The notes: generated by a model from the letters alone, not told the origin. A DNA stretch of 64,000 nucleotides from Campylobacter ureolyticus (GCF_013372225.1 NZ_CP053832.1:434001-498000); one strand, 5' to 3'; positions 34,572 through 44,592 are shown, counted from the first letter of the stretch. A program made the numbers and translations.

Positions 34572-36647
34572 TTAAAATTTATAACTTAAATTAAGTTTTA
34601 TATTTCTTCCTTCTTCCCAGTCAATTGTACTTTTTGGATTTGAAAAATCAAGTGCTCTTTGAGAGTGTGAAGCATAAGCTTTATCAAATATATTATAAAC
34701 ACCAAAATTTACTTCAAGTCCTTCAAATTTGCCACTATTTGGAATCCAAGTAGCGTAAATATCATGGACTGCATAGCCTGGTTTATTGATTTTTCCCTTT
34801 TGACTTTCTTTTCTTATATTGGTAAATGTTATTGTATTCCAACCTATAAATGTATCAATAGCTGAAATGTAGTATTCTGCATTAAATGTAAATTTATCTC
34901 CAATATCTGAGTATGCTAGACTTGAGCCGTATCCACTTGCTTGTTTTCCTCTGCTCATAACAATTGGAACATTTTTATATTTTGTATCTTGTGTTGAATA
35001 GCTTGCTAAAAGACTTAAATTTTCATACATAAATTTTGTTGCCAATTCAACACCTTTTATCTCAGCATCGCCAGCGTTCATTCTAACTGCATATGGATTG
35101 CTTGGTGTTGAAAATTCACCTATTAAATTTTTATATTTTGTGTAAAAATATTTTGCTGAAAGATTTAAAGTTGAAGCATCACTTAAATCAGCATTGTATC
35201 TTAGACCTATCTCGTATGCATCACCTGTTTCAGGCTTTAAGTCATCATTGTGCATAGTGGCTCTTGCATTGGCATTGTTTATTCTAATTCCCTCAAACAC
35301 ATCAGGACCACGGAAAAGTTTAGCATAACTTGTATATCCACCTAATCCAAATTTTGTTTGATAGTCAAGCAATAGTGCAGGTGAGTACTCATTCCAGCTA
35401 TAATTTGATCTACCATATATATCACCGCTTTTTCCACCTAGTGTGTTAAGTTCGTATCTATCGAATCTAACACCAGGAACAAATGTAAGACCTCCATGTC
35501 TAACTCGATCTTCTAAAAATACTGATAAACTCTTTACTTTATCATCTGCTAGACCAAAGTCATTTGCACTTTTTGTTTTAAATTTATTACCTTTTGGATT
35601 ACTTTTTGTATTATTATAAGCTTTTGTTTCGTAGTATTCTATTCCATAAACTAGGGTGTGATTTATAACGCCGGTTTCAAATTTCATTTTATTTATGGCT
35701 TTTAATCCCCAAGTTTTAACGCCTGTGTTAATTCCTGCTGGATTTTTTTTAGTCATATCAAGCTCGTGATCTGTGTAGTAGGTGTTTAAAGTAAGATCAA
35801 TATAATCATTTGGATTATATTCGTATCCAAGAGTAAAAGTATCTCTTTCATACTTATTGTCGCTTAAGTCCCTTTCGCCTTGTTTATTGAGTAAATTTGC
35901 CCACTCAGCCTTAAAAGGATAAATTCCTTTATATTCCATGTGTTCATAGCTTCCAGTTAGTTTTCCATAATCACCCGCTTTTACGCCAAGTTTTAATAAA
36001 TAATTATAGTCATTGCCATCTCCACCCATTGGGTCGTTTTTGCCATCTTTTCCAAAGCCATAACCTCTGTGATTTATATAAGCAAGTGCGTCGAAAATTC
36101 TATTTTTATCTGAGCCATAAATAGTAAGACCTTGTGAAAACTCATCGTTATTTGAAGCATAGCCCGTATTTATTTTAGCTCCTATAGTTTCGTCGCTTTC
36201 TAGTAAGTCGCTCGAATCAACTGTTTTAAAAGCTACACTTCCGCCCATCGCACCACTTGTTCCAACAACACTATGAACACCAACGCCAACATCAACAGCT
36301 TTTAAAATAGCTGGATCAACTAGCAAGTCTGCATTGTGGTGGAAAGTATTTCCTTTTTGTCTTGCACCATCGATTGTGATATTTAAAGCTCTATCGTTCA
36401 TACCACGCATATAAATTTTTTGGTTAAAGCCGTTTGTTCCACTCATATAAACGCCAGGTATATCTCTTAAAACGTCCTTTAAAAGTCCAGCATTTCTTGT
36501 ATTTGCTTTATAGGCATCCACTGTTTGAGTGTTTGCAACTGCGCTATTTACTTGTATCGTATCAAGTCTAACAGTATCTTCTGCAAATACACTGCCACAC
36601 AGAACAAGTGCAGCTATGCTTGATAAAACCAATCTACTTTTTCTCAT
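34572..36647 (-). CDS. chuA: TonB-dependent haem receptor (ChuA-like)
   Basis: This is a 691-residue outer-membrane receptor. It has a signal peptide (residues 1-22), TonB-box-like DTIQVNS, a plug domain with DIPGVYMSG and IYMRGMNDRALNITIDGARQ, and a beta-barrel ending in Phe (LNLSYKF). A haem-receptor signature is recognisable as LFRGPDVFEG followed by HNDDLKPETG, with a histidine between the two blocks. The resemblance to Campylobacter ChuA is strong. The haem ABC transporter and haem oxygenase genes that accompany chuA in C. jejuni are not here. A Fur-like operator lies upstream. Confidence 0.88.
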   Translation of the reverse strand: MRKSRLVLSSIAALVLCGSVFAEDTVRLDTIQVNSAVANTQTVDAYKANTRNAGLLKDVLRDIPGVYMSGTNGFNQKIYMRGMNDRALNITIDGARQKGNTFHHNADLLVDPAILKAVDVGVGVHSVVGTSGAMGGSVAFKTVDSSDLLESDETIGAKINTGYASNNDEFSQGLTIYGSDKNRIFDALAYINHRGYGFGKDGKNDPMGGDGNDYNYLLKLGVKAGDYGKLTGSYEHMEYKGIYPFKAEWANLLNKQGERDLSDNKYERDTFTLGYEYNPNDYIDLTLNTYYTDHELDMTKKNPAGINTGVKTWGLKAINKMKFETGVINHTLVYGIEYYETKAYNNTKSNPKGNKFKTKSANDFGLADDKVKSLSVFLEDRVRHGGLTFVPGVRFDRYELNTLGGKSGDIYGRSNYSWNEYSPALLLDYQTKFGLGGYTSYAKLFRGPDVFEGIRINNANARATMHNDDLKPETGDAYEIGLRYNADLSDASTLNLSAKYFYTKYKNLIGEFSTPSNPYAVRMNAGDAEIKGVELATKFMYENLSLLASYSTQDTKYKNVPIVMSRGKQASGYGSSLAYSDIGDKFTFNAEYYISAIDTFIGWNTITFTNIRKESQKGKINKPGYAVHDIYATWIPNSGKFEGLEVNFGVYNIFDKAYASHSQRALDFSNPKSTIDWEEGRNIKLNLSYKF

Positions 36648-36680
36648 CTCCTACCTTGTTTTTGAATATTTAAATATATA

Positions 36681-36697
36681 ATGATAGTGCGTATCAT
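36681..36697 (-). promoter_or_regulatory. Fur-box-like operator upstream of haem receptor
   Basis: ATGATA and TATCAT form a perfect inverted repeat (36681-36686 and 36692-36697) around a 5-base centre, inside a longer AT-rich palindromic stretch. It lies about 35-50 bases before the receptor start. This fits iron-dependent repression by Fur. It is inferred from sequence only. Confidence 0.6.
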
Positions 36698-36814
36698 CAT
36701 AATTAATCTGTGTAGTTTATAAAATATTTGCTTAAAAAGTAATAAAAATAGATAAGAATTATTAATAAAATATTTTAAAATAAAAAATAGATTTTAATAA
36801 AATTATTTATATTA

Positions 36815-37432
36815 CTAATATCCATTGTAAAAGTAGTGCCCAAGTCCTATCGTAAAGATAAAATTTCCATAAAGAGAGTGCTCTATAGAGCAAAGTAGGG
36901 TTGAGTTTGATTTTAAATAAGTTTTTATAAATAAAATTCCACCAAAAAAACTAAAAACAACAGCTATTAAATTTCCATAAAGTAGATGCACAAAAGCAAA
37001 TATTAAAGCATTTATAAAAATAAATAAATTTTGATTTTTAAATAAATTAATATATCTTAATGTAAAAAATGTTCTAAATATAATCTCTTGAAAAAATGCC
37101 GATAAAATGGGGTATAAGAGCATTACTAAAATCCAAATATCTATTCTTTGTTTTGGTAGAAATAAGAAACTATTTTTTGAGAAAATAAAAGTAAAAATAG
37201 TTAAAAAAATGGATAAAATTAAAAATCTTTTAAAAATATCTTTAAACTCATCAAATTTAAAACCTTTAAAAAGATTTAAATTTGCTTTTTTTATGTGATA
37301 AAACGCATATAAGCTCCCAAGCCAAAGGACAAAAAACATATAATTTTTTGGCAAAATTTGCAGCATAAAAAGAGTTGGAGTGAGTAAAAAGATTATTAAA
37401 AACTCAATGTATAAAAAAACTTTTTTCATCAA
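36815..37432 (-). CDS. CPBP-family intramembrane protease-like protein
   Basis: This is a 205-residue protein with about six membrane segments and the CPBP (CAAX/Abi) pattern: FFQEIIFRTFF near residue 115, FVHLLYGN about 35 residues on, and HSLYGNFIF near the end. The first motif normally reads EExxxR; here the first Glu is Gln, so proteolytic activity is uncertain. It overlaps moeA by 4 bases, so it is co-transcribed with the molybdopterin genes. Its target is unknown. Confidence 0.75.
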   Translation of the reverse strand: MMKKVFLYIEFLIIFLLTPTLFMLQILPKNYMFFVLWLGSLYAFYHIKKANLNLFKGFKFDEFKDIFKRFLILSIFLTIFTFIFSKNSFLFLPKQRIDIWILVMLLYPILSAFFQEIIFRTFFTLRYINLFKNQNLFIFINALIFAFVHLLYGNLIAVVFSFFGGILFIKTYLKSNSTLLCSIEHSLYGNFIFTIGLGHYFYNGY

Positions 37433-38628
37433 AGCATCTTTAAGACTTTTGCAACATCGCCTTTTTTATATCCATTTAACTCTTTTGGGATAACTAAAAG
37501 TGCAGCTTTATTATTTAGGTTATTTACAATTGCACTTGAGCCATCTTTTTTGCCTTTTAAATTCACCCTCAAAACTCCGTTTTCATCAACACTCAAATTA
37601 CATGCACTAAATTCTAAAAATGGTGATTTTTTTATATACTCTTCATCTAAAACCGCATTTATATAGTGGTTTTTTGATGTGTTAAAAAAACTTTCAATTA
37701 AAATTCTTACATATAAAATGCACATTACCATTGCAGAAAATGGAAATCCAGGTAATGCAAATATATATTTATCACCTGTTTTAGCTATTTTAATATGGCG
37801 TCCTGGCTTTATAGCTGCACCATTTATTAGAATTTCGCAATTTTTGCTTAAAACTTCTTTTACAAAGTCAAAATCTCCCATGCTAACGCCACCTGTTGTA
37901 ATTAAAATATCACAAAAATTAAGTGAATTTAAAATTTCATTTTTTACTGTATTTTCTTCATCTTTTACAAGTGGTAAAATTATTGGCTCACACCCCATTA
38001 ATTCTAGCATTGAAGCGATTGCTATGTGGTTTGAGCTTCTAATTTGAGCATCATTTTCAATCATCTCACCAAGATCTTTTATCTCGCTTCCACTAGATAA
38101 AACGCAAACTTTTGGCTTTATGAAAACACTTATATGAAATTCGCCAAGTTCTGCCAAAAGGGCGATTTCAGAATAGCTTAGTTTTGTGCCTTTTTTTATT
38201 AAAACTTCACCTTTTTTATAGCTTTCACCAATTTTTCTAACAGCAAAACCTTTTTTAACAGGTTTTAAAATCTCTATAAAACCATCATCTACTTTTACAT
38301 TTTCAACAGGCACTAAAGTATCGCTATTTTCAGGCATTAATGAGCCTGTGAAAGTTTTAATGCATTCATTTTTTTTTAGGCTAGAAATTTCAAATTTTCC
38401 AGCTGGATTGCTTCCTAGAATTTTAAATTTTTTGTTATTTTCATCAAATTTAATTGCATATCCATCCATGGCTGAGGTTTTAAATTTTGGATAGTTTTCT
38501 TTTGCGATGATATCGGTTGCAATATAGCGGTTTAGGGCATTTGTTATAGCAACTTTTTCTATTCTATTCCAAGGAATTATATTTTCTTTTAAAATTTCAA
38601 GAGTTTTATCATAATCCATAAATTCCAT
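37429..38628 (-). CDS. moeA: Molybdopterin molybdotransferase MoeA
   Basis: This 399-residue enzyme inserts molybdate (or tungstate) into adenylylated molybdopterin. Recognisable parts are NRYIATDIIAKENYPKFKTSAMDGYA near residue 30-55, the central domain with CVLSSGSEI and ITTGGVSMGDFDFV, and the C-terminal KPGRHIKIAKTGDKYIFALPGFPFSAMV. AAAGGAAT lies before ATG 38628. It forms a run with moaE and moaD. The cofactor serves formate dehydrogenase encoded a few kilobases away. Confidence 0.94.
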   Translation of the reverse strand: MEFMDYDKTLEILKENIIPWNRIEKVAITNALNRYIATDIIAKENYPKFKTSAMDGYAIKFDENNKKFKILGSNPAGKFEISSLKKNECIKTFTGSLMPENSDTLVPVENVKVDDGFIEILKPVKKGFAVRKIGESYKKGEVLIKKGTKLSYSEIALLAELGEFHISVFIKPKVCVLSSGSEIKDLGEMIENDAQIRSSNHIAIASMLELMGCEPIILPLVKDEENTVKNEILNSLNFCDILITTGGVSMGDFDFVKEVLSKNCEILINGAAIKPGRHIKIAKTGDKYIFALPGFPFSAMVMCILYVRILIESFFNTSKNHYINAVLDEEYIKKSPFLEFSACNLSVDENGVLRVNLKGKKDGSSAIVNNLNNKAALLVIPKELNGYKKGDVAKVLKML

Positions 38629-38630
38629 TT

Positions 38631-39077
38631 TTATTCCTTTAAAAGTCCTGCACCAGCTAGTTTAAAAGAGCGATTTTTAGCATAAATTCGCTCACCATTT
38701 TTAACATCATACTTCCAAATAGGGGCATTTGCCTTAAAGTCTTCAACAAAATCATTAATAAGTTTTAGAGCAAGTTTTCTTTGTTTTGAAGCTACTGCTG
38801 TAAAATATGAGCTTTCGCCAACTTTTACATCATCAAAAGAATGAGCAAAAAAGAGTTTTACGCCATCATTTTTTAATCTTTCTTGCCAATTATTAAACCA
38901 ATTTTGCAAAAGTGCTTCATAAATATCAAAGCTAAGTGCTTGGACATTATCATCATCTCTAATAATTCCATTAAAAGTTATAAAAGCACCTAGATTTTTA
39001 TCTTTTATTTCATCGTACCATTTTTTATAAAGAGCGTTTGTATCAAGCCCACCTTTATAAATTTCTATTTTTTTCAT
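38631..39077 (-). CDS. moaE: Molybdopterin synthase large subunit MoaE
   Basis: This 148-residue catalytic subunit of molybdopterin synthase adds two sulfurs to precursor Z. Family features are GAFITFNGIIRDDD near residue 30, HSFDDVKVGESSYFTAVASKQR in the middle and the C-terminal PIWKYDVKNGERIY. Its stop is 2 bases from the moeA start, and moaD lies 24 bases upstream. Confidence 0.94.
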   Translation of the reverse strand: MKKIEIYKGGLDTNALYKKWYDEIKDKNLGAFITFNGIIRDDDNVQALSFDIYEALLQNWFNNWQERLKNDGVKLFFAHSFDDVKVGESSYFTAVASKQRKLALKLINDFVEDFKANAPIWKYDVKNGERIYAKNRSFKLAGAGLLKE

Positions 39078-39101
39078 AAAATTCCTTTTAGCGTTATAGT
39101 T

Positions 39102-39323
39102 TTATCCACCACAAACTGGTGGTAAAATCGATACTTTATCTCCATTTTTAAGCTCTTTATCTAAATTGCTTATTATCTCATCATTTATCGCAACTGCCGA
39201 TATTTCAAGCCACTCTTTTAAGCTTTCATCTTTGTTTAAAATTTCTTTTAACTCAACTAAATTTGAAGCTTTAATCTCTAAATCATCCTTTTTTATAGGA
39301 CCTAAAAATTCAACCTTTATCAT
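39102..39323 (-). CDS. moaD: Molybdopterin synthase sulfur carrier MoaD
   Basis: This is a 73-residue ubiquitin-like protein ending in PPVCGG. The terminal Gly-Gly is thiocarboxylated and donates sulfur to MoaE. NDEIISNLDKELKNGDKVSILPP is typical of the fold. It is the first gene of the moaD-moaE-moeA-CPBP run. Confidence 0.93.
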   Translation of the reverse strand: MIKVEFLGPIKKDDLEIKASNLVELKEILNKDESLKEWLEISAVAINDEIISNLDKELKNGDKVSILPPVCGG

Positions 39324-39378
39324 TAAATTTCCTTTTTAAATTTTTAAACTCATTTTATCAAAAGTTAATAAATTCATA

Positions 39379-39384
39379 TATAAT
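39379..39384 (+). promoter_or_regulatory. -10 element upstream of nspC
   Basis: TATAAT lies 33 bases before the nspC start, and AAAAGG is the ribosome binding site. The preceding sequence has only A/T runs at -35, typical of this genus. Confidence 0.5.
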
Positions 39385-39416
39385 AGTTTAAAATTTTAAA
39401 AATCAAAAGGCACAAA

Positions 39417-40571
39417 ATGAACATTAACGATATCAAAACACCAGCTTATGTCTGCTATCTTCCAAAGCTCATTAGAAATTTAGAAATATTAAAAAATGTT
39501 GGCGATGAGAGTGGGGCAAAGGTGCTTTGTGCATTAAAGGGTTTTGCATTTAGCCTAGCAATGCCTTACATTGATAAGTACCTTTGGGGGGCAACTTGCA
39601 GCGGACTGCATGAGGCTAAATTTGCAAAAGAGTTTATAAAAAATGGTGAAATTCACACCTATTCGCCAGCTTTTAAAGATGAAGATTTTGATGAGATTAT
39701 GCAAATTTCAAATCACATTGTCTTTAACAGCCCAAATCAAATTTCAAAATTTAAACAAATGGCACTTGATAAAGGCATAGAACTTGGACTTAGGATAAAT
39801 CCAGAAAGCTCTTTTTCGCCAAAAGATATCTACAATCCTTGCGCTAAATTTAGCCGTCTTGGAACAACAAAGGCAAATTTGCTAAAAGCTCTAAAAGAGG
39901 ATAAGAGTCTGCTTGATGGCATTAGTGGACTTCATTTTCATGCACTTTGTGAAGAAAGCAGCCAAAGTCTAAAAAAAGTTTTGGATAAATTTAAAGCTGA
40001 GTTTGGTGAGTTTATTCATGGGGTAAAATGGGTAAATTTCGGCGGTGGACATCACATAACTAAAAAAGGTTATGACATAAAACTTCTTATAAATTTGATA
40101 AAAGAGTTTAAAGATGAGTTTGGAGTTGATGTTTATTTAGAGCCAGGCGAGGCGGTTGGTTGGGAGTGTGGGGACTTGATAAGTTCTGTTTTAGACATAG
40201 TTGAAAATGAGAAAAATATCGCTATTTTGGATACTTCAGCCGAAGCTCACATGCCAGATACCGTGCTTATGCCTTATCGTCCAGCTGTTGTGGGCGAGAA
40301 AAAAAGCGCTAAATTTGAGTATAGATTTGGTGGAAATACCTGCCTAGCAGGAGATATTGTAGGACTTGAAGAAGGAGATGCTGATTATAAATTTGACAAG
40401 CCTTTAAAGGTTGGCGATAGGGTTGTATTTAAAGATCAAATTCATTACACCATTGTAAAAAACACAACATTTAATGGCATAAAGCTACCTGATTTAGTTT
40501 TGGTTGATGAAAATGGAGATGTTATAAAAAAAATAGAGTTTGGATATGAGGAGTATCGCCGTAGAAATTAA
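39417..40571 (+). CDS. nspC: Carboxynorspermidine decarboxylase
   Basis: This is a 384-residue PLP-dependent decarboxylase of the alanine-racemase-like fold that makes spermidine or norspermidine from the carboxylated precursor. The PLP lysine sits in VLCALKGFAFS (Lys41 region). WVNFGGGHHITKKGYD binds phosphate and EPGEAVGWECGD is family specific. The carboxyspermidine route is the usual polyamine pathway in Campylobacter. It is transcribed alone, with a promoter element at 39379 and a hairpin after the stop. Confidence 0.94.
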   Translation: MNINDIKTPAYVCYLPKLIRNLEILKNVGDESGAKVLCALKGFAFSLAMPYIDKYLWGATCSGLHEAKFAKEFIKNGEIHTYSPAFKDEDFDEIMQISNHIVFNSPNQISKFKQMALDKGIELGLRINPESSFSPKDIYNPCAKFSRLGTTKANLLKALKEDKSLLDGISGLHFHALCEESSQSLKKVLDKFKAEFGEFIHGVKWVNFGGGHHITKKGYDIKLLINLIKEFKDEFGVDVYLEPGEAVGWECGDLISSVLDIVENEKNIAILDTSAEAHMPDTVLMPYRPAVVGEKKSAKFEYRFGGNTCLAGDIVGLEEGDADYKFDKPLKVGDRVVFKDQIHYTIVKNTTFNGIKLPDLVLVDENGDVIKKIEFGYEEYRRRN

Positions 40572-40578
40572 ATTTACA

Positions 40579-40612
40579 AAAATAGCTAAATTTATAAAAA
40601 TTTGGCTATTTT
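40579..40612 (+). terminator. Hairpin downstream of nspC
   Basis: A 15-bp stem with one G-T pair (40579-40593 with 40598-40612) and an ATAA loop ends in TTTTGTCTTT. It lies 8 bases after the nspC stop and probably terminates that transcript. Confidence 0.7.
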
Positions 40613-40894
40613 GTCTTTAAGAAAAAAATAAAATTTTACTTAAATTATAGCTTTTATAAATTTAATATAAATTTTATAAATTAATTTAAAAACTTAATAA
40701 AACAGATAAAAGAATAATTATATAACCACAAATATCTAGCTTATAAGCCATCAAAGAAAAATATTAAAAGAAATATTCAAAAATAGCATATTTAAGTTAA
40801 TTTTAATTTTAAAATCTAATTTTATTTTTTATGAAACAAAAAGAATAATTTTGATAAAGTTACTTATAAATAAATATTTTTAAAGGCAATTTTT
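40613..40894 (+). other. AT-rich gap upstream of formate dehydrogenase operon
   Basis: This non-coding stretch holds the presumed promoter of the fdh operon. TTGATA at 40851-40856 and TATAAA at 40865-40870 are too close together for a normal pair, so I assign no promoter. AAAGG before ATG 40895 is the ribosome binding site. I see nothing else in it. Confidence 0.4.
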
Positions 40895-41596
40895 ATGGAA
40901 AATGAAATTTTGGATGCAAGAATTTTTTATTATTCGTTATTTTCCAAATTTTTCGTTTTTAGTTATGAGAGCGATAGATTTGAAGGTGTAAAAGAGGCTT
41001 TAAATTTGCTTTTAAATTATGCTATTGATGAAAAAAGCGCAATTTCGCTTAAAAACTTGGCAGAAAATTTTGATGAAAAGCTTTTAATAACTGAGTATGA
41101 TGATATTTTTCACTCACCTCCAAGTCCTGTGAGAACTACAGTAAGTTATTATAATGAGGGCTATGAAAGCTCACTTAGTTGTTTGGAAATAAAAAAAATA
41201 TTAGCTAAAACCAAATTTAGAAAAGATAGCGTTAAATTTATTGAAAATGAGGATAATTTTGGGTTTTTATTTGTTTTAATGAGTGAGTTTATAAAATTTG
41301 GAAAATTAGAAGATAAAAATTATTTAGAGTATGCAAAAGAAATTTTTACCAAATTTTTAAATCCTTTCATTGATGAGTTTACAAGTGCTATTTATCTTCA
41401 TAAAAGTTCAAATTATTATAAGGATGTTGTAAATTTGCTTATGAGTTTTGTTGAGCTTGAAAGGGTTTTTTATGGTACTTCAAAGCCAATTTTACATAAA
41501 GAGATAAAAGTTAAAAACAATCTTTCAAGATCTGAAAAAATAAGACGAGAAGTTAATAAGTTAAAAAGAAGTAGGGGTAGTAGAGATGGATTCTAA
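40895..41596 (+). CDS. fdhM: TorD-family chaperone for formate dehydrogenase
   Basis: This is a 233-residue helical cytoplasmic chaperone of the TorD/DmsD class. EYDDIFHSPPSPVRTTVSYY and GFLFVLMSEF fit the family. Such proteins bind the TAT signal of a molybdoenzyme and hold it until the cofactor is inserted. It is the first gene of the formate dehydrogenase operon and corresponds in position to Cj1514c of C. jejuni. It overlaps the small TAT protein gene by 11 bases. Confidence 0.85.
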   Translation: MENEILDARIFYYSLFSKFFVFSYESDRFEGVKEALNLLLNYAIDEKSAISLKNLAENFDEKLLITEYDDIFHSPPSPVRTTVSYYNEGYESSLSCLEIKKILAKTKFRKDSVKFIENEDNFGFLFVLMSEFIKFGKLEDKNYLEYAKEIFTKFLNPFIDEFTSAIYLHKSSNYYKDVVNLLMSFVELERVFYGTSKPILHKEIKVKNNLSRSEKIRREVNKLKRSRGSRDGF

Positions 41597-41771
41597 AAGA
41601 AGAGATTTTTTAAAAAAATCAGCTATTAGTACAGCTGTTGGAGTTGGCACAGTTGGCGCTTTAGAGGCTAGAGAGCCAAGTAAAAAGATAAAAAATAGCA
41701 GTGGTAAAAAACCTGAAATTTTATACCAAGAAACCAAAAGTTGGGAAATTTTTTATAAAAATTCAAAATAA
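41586..41771 (+). CDS. Small twin-arginine protein of the formate dehydrogenase operon
   Basis: This is a 61-residue protein with a TAT motif, KRRDFLKKSA, at residues 4-13, followed by a short hydrophobic stretch and a polar tail. Similar small twin-arginine proteins precede fdhA in Campylobacter. The role is unproven; it may help export or assembly of the enzyme. It sits between the chaperone and fdhA, 13 bases before fdhA. Confidence 0.8.
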   Translation: MDSKRRDFLKKSAISTAVGVGTVGALEAREPSKKIKNSSGKKPEILYQETKSWEIFYKNSK

Positions 41772-41784
41772 ATAAGGAGGTAAA

Positions 41785-44592
41785 ATGTCGCAAGTTGATA
41801 TACAAAGTCCAAAAATTGGACGAAGGTCATTTTTAAAAATGGCAGCATTATCTGGCGCTTTAGCTGGTGCTTCAACTTTAAGTTCAGCCAAAGCTACTAG
41901 AGAAGCAACAAGTGATGAGCTTTCAAATCCATATCCTGGATCTAAAAAAGTAAGAACTGTTTGTACAGCCTGTTCAGTAGGTTGTGGGATAATAGCTGAG
42001 GTTTTAGATGGTGTTTGGATTAGGCAAGAAGTTGCTGAGGATCATCCATTTAGCGTTGGTGGACACTGCTGTAAAGGTGCTGACATGGTTGATATGGCAA
42101 GATCATCAGTTAGGCTTAAATATCCAATGGTAAAAGAAAATGGAAAATGGAAAAGGATAACTTATAAAGAAGCTATTGAAAATATTGGCGCTCAACTAAA
42201 AAAATATATGGATGAAAATCCAGAGCAAACTATGTTTATTGGCTCAGCTAAAATGAGCAATGAGCAAGCTTATTATATCCGCAAATTTGCGGCAATGTAT
42301 GGAACAAACAATATAGATCATCAAGCTAGAATTTGACATAGTGCAACAGTCGCCGGTGTGGCGAATACTTGGGGTTATGGCGCTATGACAAACTCACTTA
42401 ATGATATAGCTTTTTCAAAAGCTATAATTATATTTGGAGCAAATCCAGCAGTTAATCATCCTGTTGGCTTTAGACATTTTTTAAAAGCAAGAGAAAATGG
42501 TGCTGTTATGATAACTATAGATCCTAGATATACTCATACAGCTGCAAAAAGTGATTATTTTGCTCAAATTAGACCAGGAACGGATATAGCTTTTATATAT
42601 GGAATGCTTCACATAATATTTAAAAACGGTTGGCAAGATAAAGAGTTTATAAATAATCGTGTTTATGATATGGAAAGCATTGAAAAAGAGGCTTTAAAAT
42701 GGACTCCTGAAGTTGTTGAAGATGTAACTGGGGTAAAAAAAGAAACTTTATTAAAAATTACAGAAGTTTATGCTAAAAATCGCCCAGGAACGCTTATTTG
42801 GGCTATGGGTTTAACACAGCATACAATAGGCACATCAAACACAAGACTTGCTCCTATTTTGCAACTAGCTCTTGGAAATGCAGGTAAATCAGGTGGTGGA
42901 TGTAATATTTTAAGAGGACATGATAATGTTCAAGGCGCAAGCGATGTAGGTTGTTTGAGTGAAAATTTACCAGGATATTATGCATTAAATGAAACTAGTT
43001 GGAGACATTATGCAAACGTTTGGAAAGTAGATTATGAGTGGCTAGTATCACGTTTTGTAAGTAAAGAGATGATGCATAAAAGTGGTTTTACTCTTTCAAG
43101 ATGGTGGGCAGGTGTATTAGATGGTAAAAATGGAAATGATAAAATTCACAATGCCAACACTAGTTTAAAAGCACTTGTTGTAATGGGTAATGGTATAACA
43201 TCAACTGCCCAGCAAGTAAAAGTTCAAGAAGGACTTGATAATTTAGAGCTTTTAGTTATAACTGATCCTTTTGTAAATGAAGCTGCTGTCATAACAAATA
43301 AAAAAGATAATATTTTTATTCTTCCAGCTGCAACTCAATATGAATGTTCAGGCACCGTGGTAGCTACAAATAGAAGTGCTCAATGGAGATTTAAAGCAAT
43401 TGAGCCAATGTATGAGAGTAAGCCTGATGAGTATTTTTTATTTGAACTTGCTAAAAAACTTGGTTTTTATGATGAGTATGTGAGATCTTTAGGCGATGGA
43501 AAAGGAAATTTTCAGTGGCCAGAAGATGCAACAAGAGAGCTAACTAATGGATTAAAAAGTATAGGATATACTGGTTGGACTCCTGAAAGAATTAAAAACC
43601 ACACTCTTCATTGGGAGAAATTTGATAAAAAAACATTAAAGGGCTTTGATGAGTGTAAAGGTGAATATTATGGACTTCCTTGGCCATGCTGGACTACAAA
43701 ACATCCAGGAACTCCAAATTTATATGACATAAGTAAACCTGTAATGGATGGTGGAATGGGCTTTAGAAACAATTTTGGTTTAGAACACAACGGCGTTAGC
43801 CAGCTTGCTATAGATGGACCTGTTGGCTCATCAATAAATAAAGGCTATCCTCAAATAACAAAAGATAATATTGAAGAGATTTTAGGCATAACATTAACTG
43901 ATGAAGAAAAAGAGAAAATGGGAAAATCATGGAGTACTGATACAAGCAATATAATTGCTGAAAAATGCATGGAACAAGGTATTTCGCCTTATGGAAATGC
44001 AAGAGCAAGAGTAAGAGCTTGGAATTTTCCTGATGAGATTCCAATTCATAGAGAGCCACTTCATTCAAGAAGACATGATTTAGCTAAAAAATATCCAAGT
44101 TATGATGATAAGATAGATCATTACAGAGTTGATACTAAATATAAAAGTGTTCAACTTGCTAAAGACTATAGTAAAGAGTTTCCTATAAATTTAATTACAG
44201 GAAGACTTGTAAATTTAAACGGTGCAGGTATGGAAAATAGAGCAAGTCATTTTTTAGCAAGACTTACGCCTGAAATGTTTTGTGATATAAATCCAAATTT
44301 GGCTAAAAAATATGGTATTAAAGATGGCGATATGATGAAAATTTCTAGCCCAGAGGGAACTTGGATAAAAGTAAAAGCTAGATTTACTTATGCGGTAAAT
44401 GAAGTATCTGTACATTTGCCATTCCACTTTACTGGTGTAATGCAAGGAGTTGATATGTCTAAGAATTACCCAACTGGAACAAGGCCATACGCAATAGGCG
44501 AAAGTGCTAACACAGTTACAAACTATGGATACGATATATTTTGTCAGATTCCTGAAACAAAAGGCGGATTATGCCGCATAGAAAAAGCATAA
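41785..44592 (+). CDS. fdhA: Formate dehydrogenase alpha subunit, selenocysteine-containing
   Basis: This is a 935-residue molybdopterin oxidoreductase that oxidises formate in the periplasm. A TAT signal (GRRSFLKMA, residues 12-20) is followed by a [4Fe-4S] site (Cys60, 63, 67 and Cys95 or 96). The TGA at 42334-42336 is codon 184 and encodes selenocysteine in the context ARI-U-HSATVAG, the exact active-site setting of this family. The frame continues to 44592 with all domains, so this is neither two genes nor a pseudogene. A SECIS hairpin follows the TGA. AAGGAGG precedes ATG 41785. fdhB follows after 10 bases. Confidence 0.96.
42334..42366 (+). promoter_or_regulatory. UGA selenocysteine codon and bacterial SECIS hairpin of fdhA
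   Basis: The in-frame TGA is at 42334-42336. Thirteen bases later TCGCC (42350-42354) pairs with GGCGA (42360-42364) around the loop GGTGT. The apical GGU and the spacing match the E. coli fdhF-type SECIS that SelB binds. Confidence 0.85.

Noticed and set aside
41785-42336. A short stand-alone fdhA fragment followed by a separate gene, i.e. a pseudogene
   Set aside because: The frame is continuous across a TGA in the selenocysteine context with a SECIS hairpin, so it is one intact gene.
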